DNA of 64,000 nt from Niallia endozanthoxylica (GCF_008710145.1 NZ_VYKL01000010.1:1-64000), one strand, 5' to 3'; counted from the stretch's first letter, positions 1 to 7,556 are shown. Notes: generated by a model not told the origin, from the letters alone. Made by a program: numbers and translations.

Positions 1-245
1 CTTATACTTCTAAGGCTAGTTTTCTAGATGGAGATGATTTTCCTAAGTATGGTGAAAAAAGAGAGACAATCTTTTCAGGCCGTAGAATTTCCAGAAGTTT
101 ATATCGCACAAAAAACAGCACCATCCTCCATGCAGATGTCAACGGTTCTGCGAATATCATGCGAAAATATGCGAATAAAGAGGCCATCTCCTTCCAGATA
201 GAAGATGTGGCCGTTCATCACCCTTTAACCTATAAAATGATTTAA
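1..245 (+). CDS. tnpB: TnpB (IS200/IS605-family RNA-guided nuclease), 3' end only
   Basis: Reading frame beginning at base 3 is open to the left window edge and ends with TAA at 243-245, giving the last 80 residues of a TnpB-type protein. Visible hallmarks are the YTSKASFLD segment near the start and ADVNGSANIMRKY near residues 49-61, where the Asp is the third RuvC catalytic acidic residue of TnpB/OrfB proteins. No Cys4 zinc ribbon is seen between these motifs, which fits the OrfB-central-region clade. The frame is intact as far as visible, so the protein could be active, but the N-terminal 80 percent lies outside the window. The stop is followed at once by a structured RNA region typical of the element's right end. 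TnpB is an RNA-guided DNA nuclease that cleaves the empty donor site and so helps the transposon persist. Confidence 0.88.
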   Translation, partial: YTSKASFLDGDDFPKYGEKRETIFSGRRISRSLYRTKNSTILHADVNGSANIMRKYANKEAISFQIEDVAVHHPLTYKMI

Positions 246-400
246 AAGCAGTTCCGAAGCAAGAGCAACGGAATAGAGGGCCTGGTGGTCACTAGAGCCA
301 CAATGTCGCAGGTCCCGTAACGTTAAGCGTTCAGCCTGTAGGTTCGATACGTTACAAACCCCCTCCTCAAGGAACGAAGTGAGTAGGTGGGGGAAGTTGA
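200..400 (+). ncRNA. Candidate omega-RNA (reRNA) of the TnpB element, with right end
   Basis: TnpB guide RNAs run from the 3' end of tnpB through the transposon right end into flanking DNA. The sequence after the tnpB stop is rich in paired segments: GTGG/CCAC around 280-302, GTAACGT/ACGTTAC around 317-355, and a terminal stem of CCCCC.CC with GGTGGGGG around 357-393. The element probably ends near GTTGA at 396-400, so the guide would start at about 401. The exact 5' end is a guess. A minus-strand open frame over this RNA has no recognisable features and is taken as a shadow. Confidence 0.68.
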
Positions 401-402
401 TG

Positions 403-447
403 AAAAGGCAGTAGAAATCCAAGTAAATCGGAACTCACTGCTTTTTT
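403..447 (+). terminator. Intrinsic terminator next to the transposon right end
   Basis: AAAAGGCAGT pairs with ACTGCTTTTTT across a 24-base loop and is followed by a T run. It starts within the first bases after the inferred transposon end, so the omega-RNA guide segment would overlap this hairpin. It was probably the terminator of the gene that lay to the left before insertion. Confidence 0.5.
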
Positions 448-464
448 GGTCCGCTAAAATAAGA

Positions 465-486
465 TTATGCAGTTCTGCATAACCTA
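465..486. promoter_or_regulatory. Putative activator site (UAS) upstream of gdh
   Basis: A perfect palindrome, TTATGCAG-TT-CTGCATAA (465-482), followed by CCTA. It lies 79 bp upstream of the gdh sigma-54 promoter. A 22-bp sequence with 17 identical positions (TTATGCA....TG.ATAACCTA) lies 74 bp upstream of the lhgO sigma-54 promoter. Conserved sequence and distance suggest a shared enhancer site for a sigma-54 activator. Which activator binds is inference. Confidence 0.55.
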
Positions 487-564
487 GTTAATTTTTCATA
501 AGTCCGCAGCATCTCATATATCAATTTGTGCTTGTCAGTCCACTTGTAGAAGCAACCAAAATAG

Positions 565-581
565 TGGCATGCAAATTGCAT
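565..581 (+). promoter_or_regulatory. Sigma-54 (-24/-12) promoter of gdh
   Basis: TGGCAT-GCAAA-TTGCAT matches the sigma-54 consensus TGGCAC-N5-TTGCA, with GG and GC separated by exactly 10 bases. It lies about 40 bases before the glutamate dehydrogenase start. No competing sigma-A promoter was seen close to it. Confidence 0.8.
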
Positions 582-621
582 ACTACATAGTGAATAAAAT
601 AATAAAATTGAGGTGTTCGTG

Positions 622-1911
622 TTGTCTATTAAATCTGTTAACCTTAACCAAAATAAATCAGTAAAAGAGCAGGATAATTCACTGCTGGAATTTCAAGAAA
701 CGCTGCAAGAAGCCGTTAATATAATGAACTATCCTCCTCAGGTCTATGAATTCATTAAAAAGCCGATGAGATTTTTAGAGGTTAGTATACCGGTTCGAAT
801 GGATAATGGGGAAGTGCAGATTTTCCAAGGCTACCGTGCGCAGCATAATGATGCAAAAGGGCCGACTAAGGGAGGTATTCGTTTCCATCCAGATGTTACA
901 GCTGAAGAGGTAAAGGCACTTGCTGGCTGGATGAGTTTAAAATGTGGTGTGACGAATCTTCCGTATGGAGGTGCTAAGGGTGGAATTGTCTGTGATCCTC
1001 GCCGGATGAGCCTAGGAGAATTGGAGAGGTTGAGCAGAGGCTACGTCAGGGCAGTCAGTCAACTTGTAGGACCGACAAAAGATATTCCCGCTCCAGATAT
1101 GTACACAAACGCACAAATCATGGCGTGGATGCTTGATGAATATGATCAGATTCGTGAATTTGACTCACCTGGGTTTATCACAGGCAAACCAATTGCCTTA
1201 GGGGGTTCAAAAGGAAGAGAAACGGCAACCTCCAAAGGTGTGCTCTATACACTTCAAATGGTGTGTGAAATAAGAAAGATGTCCTTAAAAGACACGAAAG
1301 TTATTATTCAAGGATTTGGAAATGTAGGAAGCTACTTGGCGCAATATTTGTATGGTTTAGGGGCAAAAGTTATTGGTATAGGTGATGCACTTGGAGGGTT
1401 ATATGATGAAAATGGGTTGGACATTCCCTATCTTCTTGATAATAGGGACTCCTTTGGCATCATATCCAATCATTTTTCTAACTCAATTACCAACCAGGAA
1501 CTGTTAGAAAAACCTTGTGATGTTCTGATTCCGGCAGCGATTTCAGGTGTTATTCATAAACGGAATGCAGAGAAAATTAACTGTCAAATTGTCATTGAGG
1601 CAGCAAATGGGCCGACAACAAAAGAGGCTTTGCAAATTCTTGACGAACGAGGAATCCTCCTAGTTCCTGATATACTAGCTAACTCTGGAGGTGTAGTTGT
1701 TTCTTATTTCGAGTGGTGTCAAAATAATCAAGGATATTATTGGACCGAAGAAACTGTTGATGAGCGCTTGCAGGAAAAAATGAAAGAAAGCTTTGCAAAT
1801 GTAGTTGCTACTGCAAAAAAGTATCAGGTTAATTTAAAAATTGCTGCTTATATTGTAGGAATCCAACAAATAGCTGAAGCTTCAAGATTAAGAGGCTGGC
1901 TGAACTACTAA
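622..1911 (+). CDS. Glutamate dehydrogenase (NAD(P)-dependent), catabolic type
   Basis: Converts glutamate to 2-oxoglutarate and ammonium. The protein of about 429 residues matches hexameric Glu/Leu/Phe/Val dehydrogenases. GGIRFHPDV is near residue 85, the catalytic-lysine motif LPYGGAKGGI near 113-122, APDMYTN near 156-162, and the nucleotide-binding GFGNVGS near 230. The longest frame begins with GTG at 613, but that codon lies inside the ribosome binding site GAGGTG (610-615). The TTG at 622, six bases downstream, is the likeliest start. A sigma-54 promoter precedes it, which recalls B. subtilis RocG under SigL and RocR. Downstream genes consume 2-oxoglutarate (GabT, GlaH) and release glutamate (GabT), so GDH would close the nitrogen cycle of this cluster. 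It is probably monocistronic, with a terminator at 1928-1964. Confidence 0.95.
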   Translation: MSIKSVNLNQNKSVKEQDNSLLEFQETLQEAVNIMNYPPQVYEFIKKPMRFLEVSIPVRMDNGEVQIFQGYRAQHNDAKGPTKGGIRFHPDVTAEEVKALAGWMSLKCGVTNLPYGGAKGGIVCDPRRMSLGELERLSRGYVRAVSQLVGPTKDIPAPDMYTNAQIMAWMLDEYDQIREFDSPGFITGKPIALGGSKGRETATSKGVLYTLQMVCEIRKMSLKDTKVIIQGFGNVGSYLAQYLYGLGAKVIGIGDALGGLYDENGLDIPYLLDNRDSFGIISNHFSNSITNQELLEKPCDVLIPAAISGVIHKRNAEKINCQIVIEAANGPTTKEALQILDERGILLVPDILANSGGVVVSYFEWCQNNQGYYWTEETVDERLQEKMKESFANVVATAKKYQVNLKIAAYIVGIQQIAEASRLRGWLNY

Positions 1912-1927
1912 GAAATAAAAAACGCTT

Positions 1928-1964
1928 AAAAGTAGAAGAAGATATTAATCTTTTTCTACTTTTT
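1928..1964 (+). terminator. Intrinsic terminator after gdh
   Basis: AAAAGTAGAA pairs with TTCTACTTTT through an inner AGAT/ATCT stem, followed by a T-rich tail. Confidence 0.75.
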
Positions 1965-2027
1965 ATATTTTAAAGATTGCAAATATAATGATAATATCTA
2001 ACTTAAGAGATTGAGGGAGATGAAATC

Positions 2028-3536
2028 ATGTTTTCTAATCTAAATGAAAAATCAAAAACAATTTCAGTTTCTATCGAAGATGAGGAGGACCTCGCCCAAA
2101 CATTAAACCAATCGAAAGAAAGTGAAATTGAGTATATTAAGGAATTAAATACCGATCTAAATGCAATTTTATCCAGTATATACGATGAAATTCTTGTTGT
2201 GAATGCAAAAGGCGAATTACTTCGCTATAGCGAAAAGATTATTGAGGATTTTTGGCAGGTAGATTTAAAGGATTTAATTGGAAAAAATATAATGGAGCTT
2301 GTGGACAGGGGCTATTTTACACCATCTGTATCAAGACTAGTTATGGAGAAACAAAAGAAGGTTTCGGTCGTTCAAGAAACAAGTACGGGCAGGAAGATTC
2401 TTGCTGTCGGTAATCCAATTTTTAATGAAAACAACGAATTAGAACGGATTGTGATTGCATCGAGAGATATTACAGAAACCTCCCGCTTAAAGAATGAATT
2501 GCAGGAAATACGAGAAAAAACAGAGCTTTATAAAAAGGAATTGCATCACTTTAAAATGAAGGATCAATTATCCAAAAAACTAATCTTTAGCAGTCCTAAA
2601 ATGGAAAAAATCATGAATCAAGTGAAGAAAATAGCTGATTTTTCATCTACTGTTCTTCTAAACGGAGAATCAGGGGTAGGGAAAGAAGTGATTGCAGAGG
2701 CGATTCATCAATTTGGCAGAAGAGCGGACAAACCTTTTCTTAAACTAAACTGCGGAGCAATTCCGGAAAATTTATTAGAAAGCGAACTGTTTGGTTATGT
2801 AAAGGGTTCTTTTACAGGTGCGGATAAGCATGGAAAAGAAGGTTACTTTAAACAGGCAAACGGAGGAATTCTTTTTCTTGATGAAATTGGGGAAATGCCT
2901 ATGCACCTGCAGGTAAAGCTGCTCAGAGTTCTTCAAGAGCAGGAAGTAATCCCGATTGGAAGTACGAAACCAATTAAAATAGATGTCCAAATTATTGCAG
3001 CAACAAATAAAAAATTAGAAAAGCTGGTTGAGGAAGGTACTTTTCGTGAAGATTTATTTTATCGTTTGAATGTCATACCAATTAAAATCCCCCCATTGCG
3101 GGAAAGAACAGAGGATATATCACTGCTGGCCTTCCATTTTCTGCAGCAGCTGAATGAAAAATATGACCGTCATTATCAGCTGACCCCGGATGCTATCAAT
3201 ATGCTAGAATGCTATTCCTGGCCGGGGAATGTAAGGGAATTGCAAAACATGATTGAGAGATTAGTTGTTTCAGCTGACCAACAATCAATCGATGCTGAGT
3301 TTGTAAGTCAATTTGTATCATTAGGTTATGAGCGTAAGAAAATGAAGCCTGTGGTAACAAGAGTCATGCCTTTACAAGAGGCAATGGAATCAGTGGAAGA
3401 ACAGCTAATTATCATGGCTATGAGTCAATATAAAACGACAACAAAAGCGGCAAAAGCGTTAGGTATAAGTCAATCCTCTGTTAGTAGAAAGTATCAGAAA
3501 ATTGCAAGTGAAAAAACAAATGAAAATGGGAAATAA
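2028..3536 (+). CDS. Sigma-54-dependent activator (PAS, AAA+, Fis-type HTH)
   Basis: Bacterial enhancer-binding protein of 502 residues that remodels sigma-54 RNA polymerase by ATP hydrolysis. A PAS sensor spans about residues 42-150, followed by a coiled linker at about 150-180. The AAA+ domain has Walker A GESGVGKE (213-220), the sigma-54 contact loop GSFTGA (260-265, a variant of GAFTGA), and Walker B ILFLDEIGE (281-289). A Fis-like helix-turn-helix with TTKAAKALGISQSSVSRKY closes the protein. There is no receiver or PTS domain, so it probably senses a small ligand through PAS, as RocR does. The ribosome binding site GAGGGAGATG precedes the ATG. It sits between two sigma-54-promoted genes, gdh and gabD, and is their most likely activator. 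The ligand is unknown; an amino acid or omega-amino acid of this pathway is the natural guess. Confidence 0.92.
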   Translation: MFSNLNEKSKTISVSIEDEEDLAQTLNQSKESEIEYIKELNTDLNAILSSIYDEILVVNAKGELLRYSEKIIEDFWQVDLKDLIGKNIMELVDRGYFTPSVSRLVMEKQKKVSVVQETSTGRKILAVGNPIFNENNELERIVIASRDITETSRLKNELQEIREKTELYKKELHHFKMKDQLSKKLIFSSPKMEKIMNQVKKIADFSSTVLLNGESGVGKEVIAEAIHQFGRRADKPFLKLNCGAIPENLLESELFGYVKGSFTGADKHGKEGYFKQANGGILFLDEIGEMPMHLQVKLLRVLQEQEVIPIGSTKPIKIDVQIIAATNKKLEKLVEEGTFREDLFYRLNVIPIKIPPLRERTEDISLLAFHFLQQLNEKYDRHYQLTPDAINMLECYSWPGNVRELQNMIERLVVSADQQSIDAEFVSQFVSLGYERKKMKPVVTRVMPLQEAMESVEEQLIIMAMSQYKTTTKAAKALGISQSSVSRKYQKIASEKTNENGK

Positions 3537-3565
3537 TGTTGGATGTTCTTTCTGTAGCAGCTTGA

Positions 3566-3597
3566 TTCATCGTTACATAGATGTATGCACGATGGAA
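3566..3597. promoter_or_regulatory. Putative UAS upstream of gabD
   Basis: A nested inverted repeat: CATCGT with ACGATG as outer arms and TACAT with ATGTA inside. It is centred about 60 bp upstream of the gabD sigma-54 promoter, a reasonable position for a bacterial enhancer-binding protein. It lies directly after the gene of a candidate activator. Confidence 0.45.
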
Positions 3598-3640
3598 TAG
3601 TATTTAGTAAAGTAAAACAGTCAATTAGACGTCTATCTAA

Positions 3641-3656
3641 TGGCACGATTTTTGCA
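3641..3656 (+). promoter_or_regulatory. Sigma-54 promoter of gabD
   Basis: TGGCAC-GATTT-TTGCA is a perfect match to the -24/-12 consensus with correct spacing. It lies 64 bases upstream of the chosen gabD start. Confidence 0.88.
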
Positions 3657-3719
3657 AAAGAAAGTATAGATGTAAAACTATAATACGCTTTGATTTTGCA
3701 GGTAAAGGGGAGAATGAAA

Positions 3720-5174
3720 ATGGAAAGCATTAAAAAATATGAGATTTATCCAATGTATATTGATGGGCAATGGGTTGGCAATGAAAATGAATTCTTTACG
3801 GAAGTAACGAATCCTGCAACGAAGGAAGTAATCGGTGCTGTACCTACAGGCGGTGCATTAGAAGCAAAGCAGGCTGTAGATGCAGCACATGCAGCTTTTA
3901 AAGAGTGGTCTAAAAAAACAGCAGAAGAACGCTATCGTATTCTAATGAAATGGCATCAATTAATAGATGAAAACAAGAATGAGATTGCCAGAATTATGAC
4001 GACAGAACAGGGAAAACCGTTACATGAAGCATTAGGAGAAGTTCAGTATGCAAACAGCTTTATTTCCTGGTATGCCGAAGAAGGTAAAAGGGTATATGGT
4101 GAAACAATTCCAGCCTCCCATCCTCATAAGAGAATACTTGTCCGTAAGGAGCCAGTTGGAGTTGTTGCAGCTATTACGCCTTGGAATTTTCCTGCGGCAA
4201 TGATTACAAGAAAAGTAGCTCCGGCACTAGCAGCGGGATGTACATGTGTTGTCAAGCCGGCTAATCAGACGCCGCTGACTGCTTTAAAAATAGCCGAGCT
4301 TGCTCATCAAGCAGGACTTCCAAGTGGGGTGCTAAATGTCATAACAGGAAAATCAGCCGAAATTGGCGAGACTTGGCTGAAGGATACTCGTGTTACGAAA
4401 ATTACGTTTACCGGTTCAACGGAGGTTGGGAAGACGCTTATGCGCGGGGCAGCTGAAAATGTGAAAAAGGTCAGCTTAGAGCTTGGCGGAAACGCACCTT
4501 TTATCGTTATGGATGATGCGAATTTAGAAAAAGCAGCTGAAGGTTTGATTCAGTCGAAGTTTCGCAATGCCGGTCAGACTTGTATCTGTACAAATCGTAT
4601 TTATGTCCAAGAAGGAGTAGCGGATGAGTTCATTAAAATTTTTCAGTCAAAGTTAGAAGGACTGAAGGTAGGCAATGGATTAGAAGCAGGAACAGATATT
4701 GGTCCATTAATTGACCGCGCAGCATATGACAAAGTAGCAGGACTTGTAAATGATGTCATAGAAAAAGGCGGGAAAATAACATATACAGGAGAGAAGCCTG
4801 CTGATGAAGGGTATTACCATGCACCGATGATCTTAACGGATATCAACGAGAATATGGAATGTATGAAGGATGAAATCTTTGGACCACTAGCCCCGATTGC
4901 AACTTTTAAAACGGAAGAGGAAGTAATAGAAAGGGCAAATAATTCGCGCTATGGTTTGGCGGCTTATATTTTTACAGAAAATTTAAGCCGTGCCTTCCGT
5001 ATGAGTGAGGGAGTTGAATACGGTATTGTTGGTTTGAATGATGGTCTGCCGTCAACCGCCCAGGCACCATTTGGCGGATTTAAGGAAAGTGGTCTTGGCA
5101 GAGAAGGCGGACATTTCGGAATAGAAGAGTTTTTAGAAATAAAATATATTTCTATTTCCTTGAGCGAAGGTTAA
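3720..5174 (+). CDS. gabD: NAD(P)-dependent succinate/glutarate semialdehyde dehydrogenase
   Basis: Oxidises succinate semialdehyde to succinate or glutarate semialdehyde to glutarate. The protein of 484 residues is full length for the GabD family. ITPWNFP lies near residue 155, the cofactor-region FTGSTEVGK near 232, the general base Glu in LELGGN near 255, and the catalytic Cys in GQTCIC near 289. An upstream TTG (3690) and ATG (3714) are in frame, but AAAGGGGAG at 3704-3712 is best spaced for the ATG at 3720. A consensus sigma-54 promoter precedes it and a strong terminator follows, so it is probably monocistronic. With GabT and GlaH nearby, glutarate semialdehyde is the likely physiological substrate; activity on succinate semialdehyde is also expected. 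Confidence 0.93.
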   Translation: MESIKKYEIYPMYIDGQWVGNENEFFTEVTNPATKEVIGAVPTGGALEAKQAVDAAHAAFKEWSKKTAEERYRILMKWHQLIDENKNEIARIMTTEQGKPLHEALGEVQYANSFISWYAEEGKRVYGETIPASHPHKRILVRKEPVGVVAAITPWNFPAAMITRKVAPALAAGCTCVVKPANQTPLTALKIAELAHQAGLPSGVLNVITGKSAEIGETWLKDTRVTKITFTGSTEVGKTLMRGAAENVKKVSLELGGNAPFIVMDDANLEKAAEGLIQSKFRNAGQTCICTNRIYVQEGVADEFIKIFQSKLEGLKVGNGLEAGTDIGPLIDRAAYDKVAGLVNDVIEKGGKITYTGEKPADEGYYHAPMILTDINENMECMKDEIFGPLAPIATFKTEEEVIERANNSRYGLAAYIFTENLSRAFRMSEGVEYGIVGLNDGLPSTAQAPFGGFKESGLGREGGHFGIEEFLEIKYISISLSEG

Positions 5175-5180
5175 AAGTTC

Positions 5181-5226
5181 AAAAAGCATGTTTATTGATA
5201 GGTATCTATCAATAAACATGCTTTTT
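5181..5226 (+). terminator. Strong terminator after gabD
   Basis: A near-perfect 20-bp stem, AAAAGCATGTTTATTGATAG with its complement, a 4-base loop and a T run. Confidence 0.9.
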
Positions 5227-5277
5227 GTTTAGGAAGAATTATTTATTATGAAGAAAGATTATACTCTCCATTTTCAT

Positions 5278-5299
5278 TTATGCAAAAATGAATAACCTA
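5278..5299. promoter_or_regulatory. Putative UAS upstream of lhgO
   Basis: Shares 17 of 22 positions with the palindromic sequence upstream of gdh and sits at almost the same distance (74 bp) from its sigma-54 promoter. A second ATGCAAA follows at once, giving two half-site-like copies. Confidence 0.5.
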
Positions 5300-5372
5300 T
5301 GCAAATTTGAAACAACAGGCTAATAAACTTTTATAATGCTTTTTTTTAAAAAATAGCTGTCGCATAAGAAAT

Positions 5373-5388
5373 CGGCATGAAACTTGCT
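5373..5388 (+). promoter_or_regulatory. Sigma-54 promoter of lhgO
   Basis: CGGCAT-GAAAC-TTGCT keeps the invariant GG-N10-GC. It is about 100 bases upstream of lhgO. Confidence 0.75.
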
Positions 5389-5489
5389 TTAAATAATAGT
5401 GTAAAACAAAAATAAGCCATTAAGGCGATTCTATATTTTTATGAAATTAATAAAATGGTAAACTATTCTGAAAAAGGGGGATTTTATAC

Positions 5490-6704
5490 ATGTATGATTT
5501 TGCGATTGTTGGTGGAGGAATAGTAGGGTTATCTACGGGAATGGCATTATATCAACGTTTTCCCAATGCAAAAGTAGTGGTGATTGAAAAGGAATCTAAG
5601 GTAGCTGAGCATCAAACAGGCCATAATAGCGGGGTTATCCATTCAGGAATCTATTATAAGCCGGGCAGCTTCAAGGCTAGATTTGCCCGTCAAGGCAGTC
5701 AATCGATGACGGAATTTTGTCAAGTTCATGGAATTGATCATGATATTTGCGGGAAAGTGATTGTTGCAACAAAAGAAGAGGAGATGCCGCTTCTTCAAAA
5801 CCTGTACACCCGCGGGCTTGAAAATGGTCTTGCTATTACAAAAATTGGAGCGGAAGAGTTAAAGGAGATTGAGCCGCATGTGAAAGGTCTTGGCGCCATT
5901 CGAGTTCCTCAGGCAGGTATTGTGAATTATCGCCAAGTAAGTGAAACGTTTGCTGAAATAATCAAGGAAAATGGCGGCGAAATTAAATTAAATACAAAGG
6001 TTGAGAGAATCTACGAAGATTCTGACAGTGTAATCATTGAAACGAATCGCGGAACCTTTAAAGCAAATATGGTTATCAATTGTGCGGGCTTGCACAGTGA
6101 CCGAGTGGCAGCAGCGGCTGGATATAAAACAGATATGAAGATTCTGCCATTCCGCGGGGAATATTTTAAATTGAAACCGGAAAAACGCTATTTGGTGAAA
6201 CATTTAATATACCCTGTTCCAAATCCAAAATTCCCATTTTTAGGAGTTCATTTTACCCGGATGATCAGCGGTGAAGTGGATGCAGGTCCAAACGCCGTTC
6301 TCAGCTTTAAACGTGAGGGCTATAAAAAAACAGATTTTAATGCAAAGGATTTGGCTGAAGCATTAAGCTACAGCGGTTTATGGAAAATGGCAGGTAAGTT
6401 TGCAAAAGAGGGGTTTGATGAGTACGTTAGATCCTTCAGTAAAAAACAATTTACAAAAAGTCTTCAGCAGTTGATTCCTGAAATTCAAGAGGATGATTTA
6501 ATTCCTGCACCCGCAGGAGTTCGCGCCCAGGCCTTAAGGAACGATGGAAATATGGTGGACGATTTCCATATTATCATGGGAAGACGATCTATCCACGTAT
6601 GTAATGCACCATCACCTGCTGCAACTGCATCTATTGAAATCGGTAAAGAAGTAGTTAGAAGAATTCCTGTGCAATCGCACTTACTTGAAGCTGTAATTAT
6701 TTAA
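5490..6704 (+). CDS. lhgO: L-2-hydroxyglutarate oxidase/dehydrogenase
   Basis: FAD enzyme that oxidises L-2-hydroxyglutarate to 2-oxoglutarate and passes electrons to the membrane quinone pool in characterised homologues. The protein of 404 residues is standard length for the family. The N-terminal dinucleotide-binding motif GGGIVGLS is at residues 8-15. The family signature HNSGVIHSGIYYKPGS lies near residues 45-60. The C-terminal FAD-contact region reads NAPSPAATAS. AAAAAGGGGGA is the ribosome binding site before the ATG. In E. coli lhgO follows csiD/glaH. Here it is separated from glaH by a structured RNA element and a small DUF3870 gene, and has its own sigma-54 promoter. It removes the L-2-hydroxyglutarate made by GlaH and returns the 2-oxoglutarate GlaH consumes. 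Confidence 0.94.
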   Translation: MYDFAIVGGGIVGLSTGMALYQRFPNAKVVVIEKESKVAEHQTGHNSGVIHSGIYYKPGSFKARFARQGSQSMTEFCQVHGIDHDICGKVIVATKEEEMPLLQNLYTRGLENGLAITKIGAEELKEIEPHVKGLGAIRVPQAGIVNYRQVSETFAEIIKENGGEIKLNTKVERIYEDSDSVIIETNRGTFKANMVINCAGLHSDRVAAAAGYKTDMKILPFRGEYFKLKPEKRYLVKHLIYPVPNPKFPFLGVHFTRMISGEVDAGPNAVLSFKREGYKKTDFNAKDLAEALSYSGLWKMAGKFAKEGFDEYVRSFSKKQFTKSLQQLIPEIQEDDLIPAPAGVRAQALRNDGNMVDDFHIIMGRRSIHVCNAPSPAATASIEIGKEVVRRIPVQSHLLEAVII

Positions 6705-6725
6705 CTTCATTCAGCAAATGTTTTT

Positions 6726-6936
6726 TGTACCGAAAGCTTGCGGCAGGTACAGAAGTCCTCCACTTTGAAAGTTAAGAGATGAATGCAAAACGCTGCTCTT
6801 CGATTCAGTGGGGTTCAAAACTCGGCTGAATGATGTTAAGCCTCCGGCGAGTCTTGCGATTTTTAAAAGGTAATTTATCGAGCGAGCTCGATAAAAATCC
6901 GGACGCAAATTCGACGGACGAATTTGATTAAATAAA
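6726..6936 (+). ncRNA. Solitary HEARO/omega-RNA-like structured element
   Basis: About 210 bases with dense complementarity: GTACC/GGTAC (6727-6750), CCTCCACT/AGTGGGG, AAGAG/CTCTT, ACTCG/CGAGT, TATCGAG/CTCGATA and a final hairpin AAATTCG/CGAATTT. This resembles the HEARO class (guide RNAs of IscB) or right ends of IS605-like elements that specify TnpB guides. No iscB or tnpB open frame is next to it, so it is a nuclease-less copy. It separates lhgO from the DUF3870 gene and may attenuate or uncouple their co-transcription. Minus-strand frames over it look like shadows. The family is assigned from structure and memory of such elements, not by alignment. Confidence 0.6.
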
Positions 6937-6954
6937 TAGAAAGGTTGGTCCCGT

Positions 6955-7287
6955 ATGTTCAATGGAAAAACGATTTTCATTGCAGGTCATGCCCGCTTAC
7001 CGCAGGGGATGGCGGCAAAAAGTGTCTTCGAAACGTTAACAATAACAGCTGAAATAGATAAGAAATATGGAGTTGTGTTGGAGGCCTCGTGTACTCTCGC
7101 AACAGAGCATGGACGTGAATTTATCGGCAGGCTGTTAAAGGGGATTAGTTTGAATGATGGTGTTGATGAAGCGATTGAAGCGATACAAACGTATTACCGT
7201 GGGAAGGCGACCAATGCCCTTATTGCTGCATTAAAGGATCTTGATACCCATTTTCAGCAGATAAAATCTATAGATGTAGAAAAATAA
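6955..7287 (+). CDS. DUF3870 domain-containing protein
   Basis: A 110-residue soluble protein of unknown function, starting MFNGKTIFIAGHARLPQG and containing a conserved-looking VVLEASCTLATEHGREFIGRLLKG. I recognise this as the DUF3870 family. The ribosome binding site is AAAGG followed by a 10-base spacer before ATG. No signal peptide or membrane segment is seen. Placement between lhgO and glaH suggests an accessory role in glutarate or L-2-hydroxyglutarate metabolism. A Cys, a His and Glu residues occur in its core, but a catalytic role cannot be claimed. A structured RNA element interrupts the link to lhgO; whether it has its own promoter is unclear. Confidence 0.75.
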   Translation: MFNGKTIFIAGHARLPQGMAAKSVFETLTITAEIDKKYGVVLEASCTLATEHGREFIGRLLKGISLNDGVDEAIEAIQTYYRGKATNALIAALKDLDTHFQQIKSIDVEK

Positions 7288-7310
7288 ATAATTTAAATAT
7301 TAAAAATATA

Positions 7311-7339
7311 TTGACAATTAAATACTGCCGTATTATTAT
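7311..7339 (+). promoter_or_regulatory. Sigma-A promoter of glaH
   Basis: TTGACA, a 17-base spacer, then TATTAT. Transcription should begin near 7346, giving a leader of about 260 bases before glaH. No sigma-54 motif was found before glaH, unlike lhgO, gabT and gabD. Confidence 0.75.
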
Positions 7340-7345
7340 TAGGTT

Positions 7346-7556
7346 AATAAATGTTGCAGCATGTTTGCCTTTTGGATAATTCCCTTTCAAAACCGTGAAC
7401 AGCTACAACATGAAAGACGGGAAACGTAAATAACAAAAAACGAACTGTATGTTCACTGTGACTCTACTTCCATAGAGCGGTGAAGTGAATATAAGCCAGT
7501 TGTACAAGTGGATTCCTATTTATGATAATAGGATGCTTGTTCGACTGGCTTTTACT
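7346..7556 (+). ncRNA. Structured leader RNA of glaH (candidate riboswitch or attenuator)
   Basis: Three successive structures are visible. First, ATGTTG-c-AGC (7351-7360) pairs with GCT-a-CAACAT (7402-7411) and encloses a TTTTG/CAAAA or GGA/TCC stem. Second, TTCACT (7452-7457) pairs with AGTGAA (7484-7489), with an inner CTCT/AGAG stem. Third, a long interrupted stem has arms AAGCCAGT, ACAAG and TCCTATT (7493-7520) and AATAGGA, CTTGT and ACTGGCTT (7527-7551). It runs into TTTTACTATTT, a terminator-like tail. The ribosome binding site and start of glaH lie downstream of this stem, so it could switch transcription. I found no match to lysine, glycine, T-box, c-di-GMP or other classes I could test by eye. 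Confidence 0.55.

Noticed and set aside
225..422. Minus-strand open frame of 65 codons
   Set aside because: It lies wholly over the omega-RNA and transposon right end, has no ribosome binding site, and its sequence is low in recognisable features.
6711..6980. Minus-strand open frame of 89 codons
   Set aside because: It covers the HEARO/omega-RNA-like element; the strong inverted repeats explain the open frame.
7346..7556. Lysine riboswitch upstream of glaH
   Set aside because: The pathway made this attractive, but the conserved lysine-aptamer segments could not be found and stem order differs.
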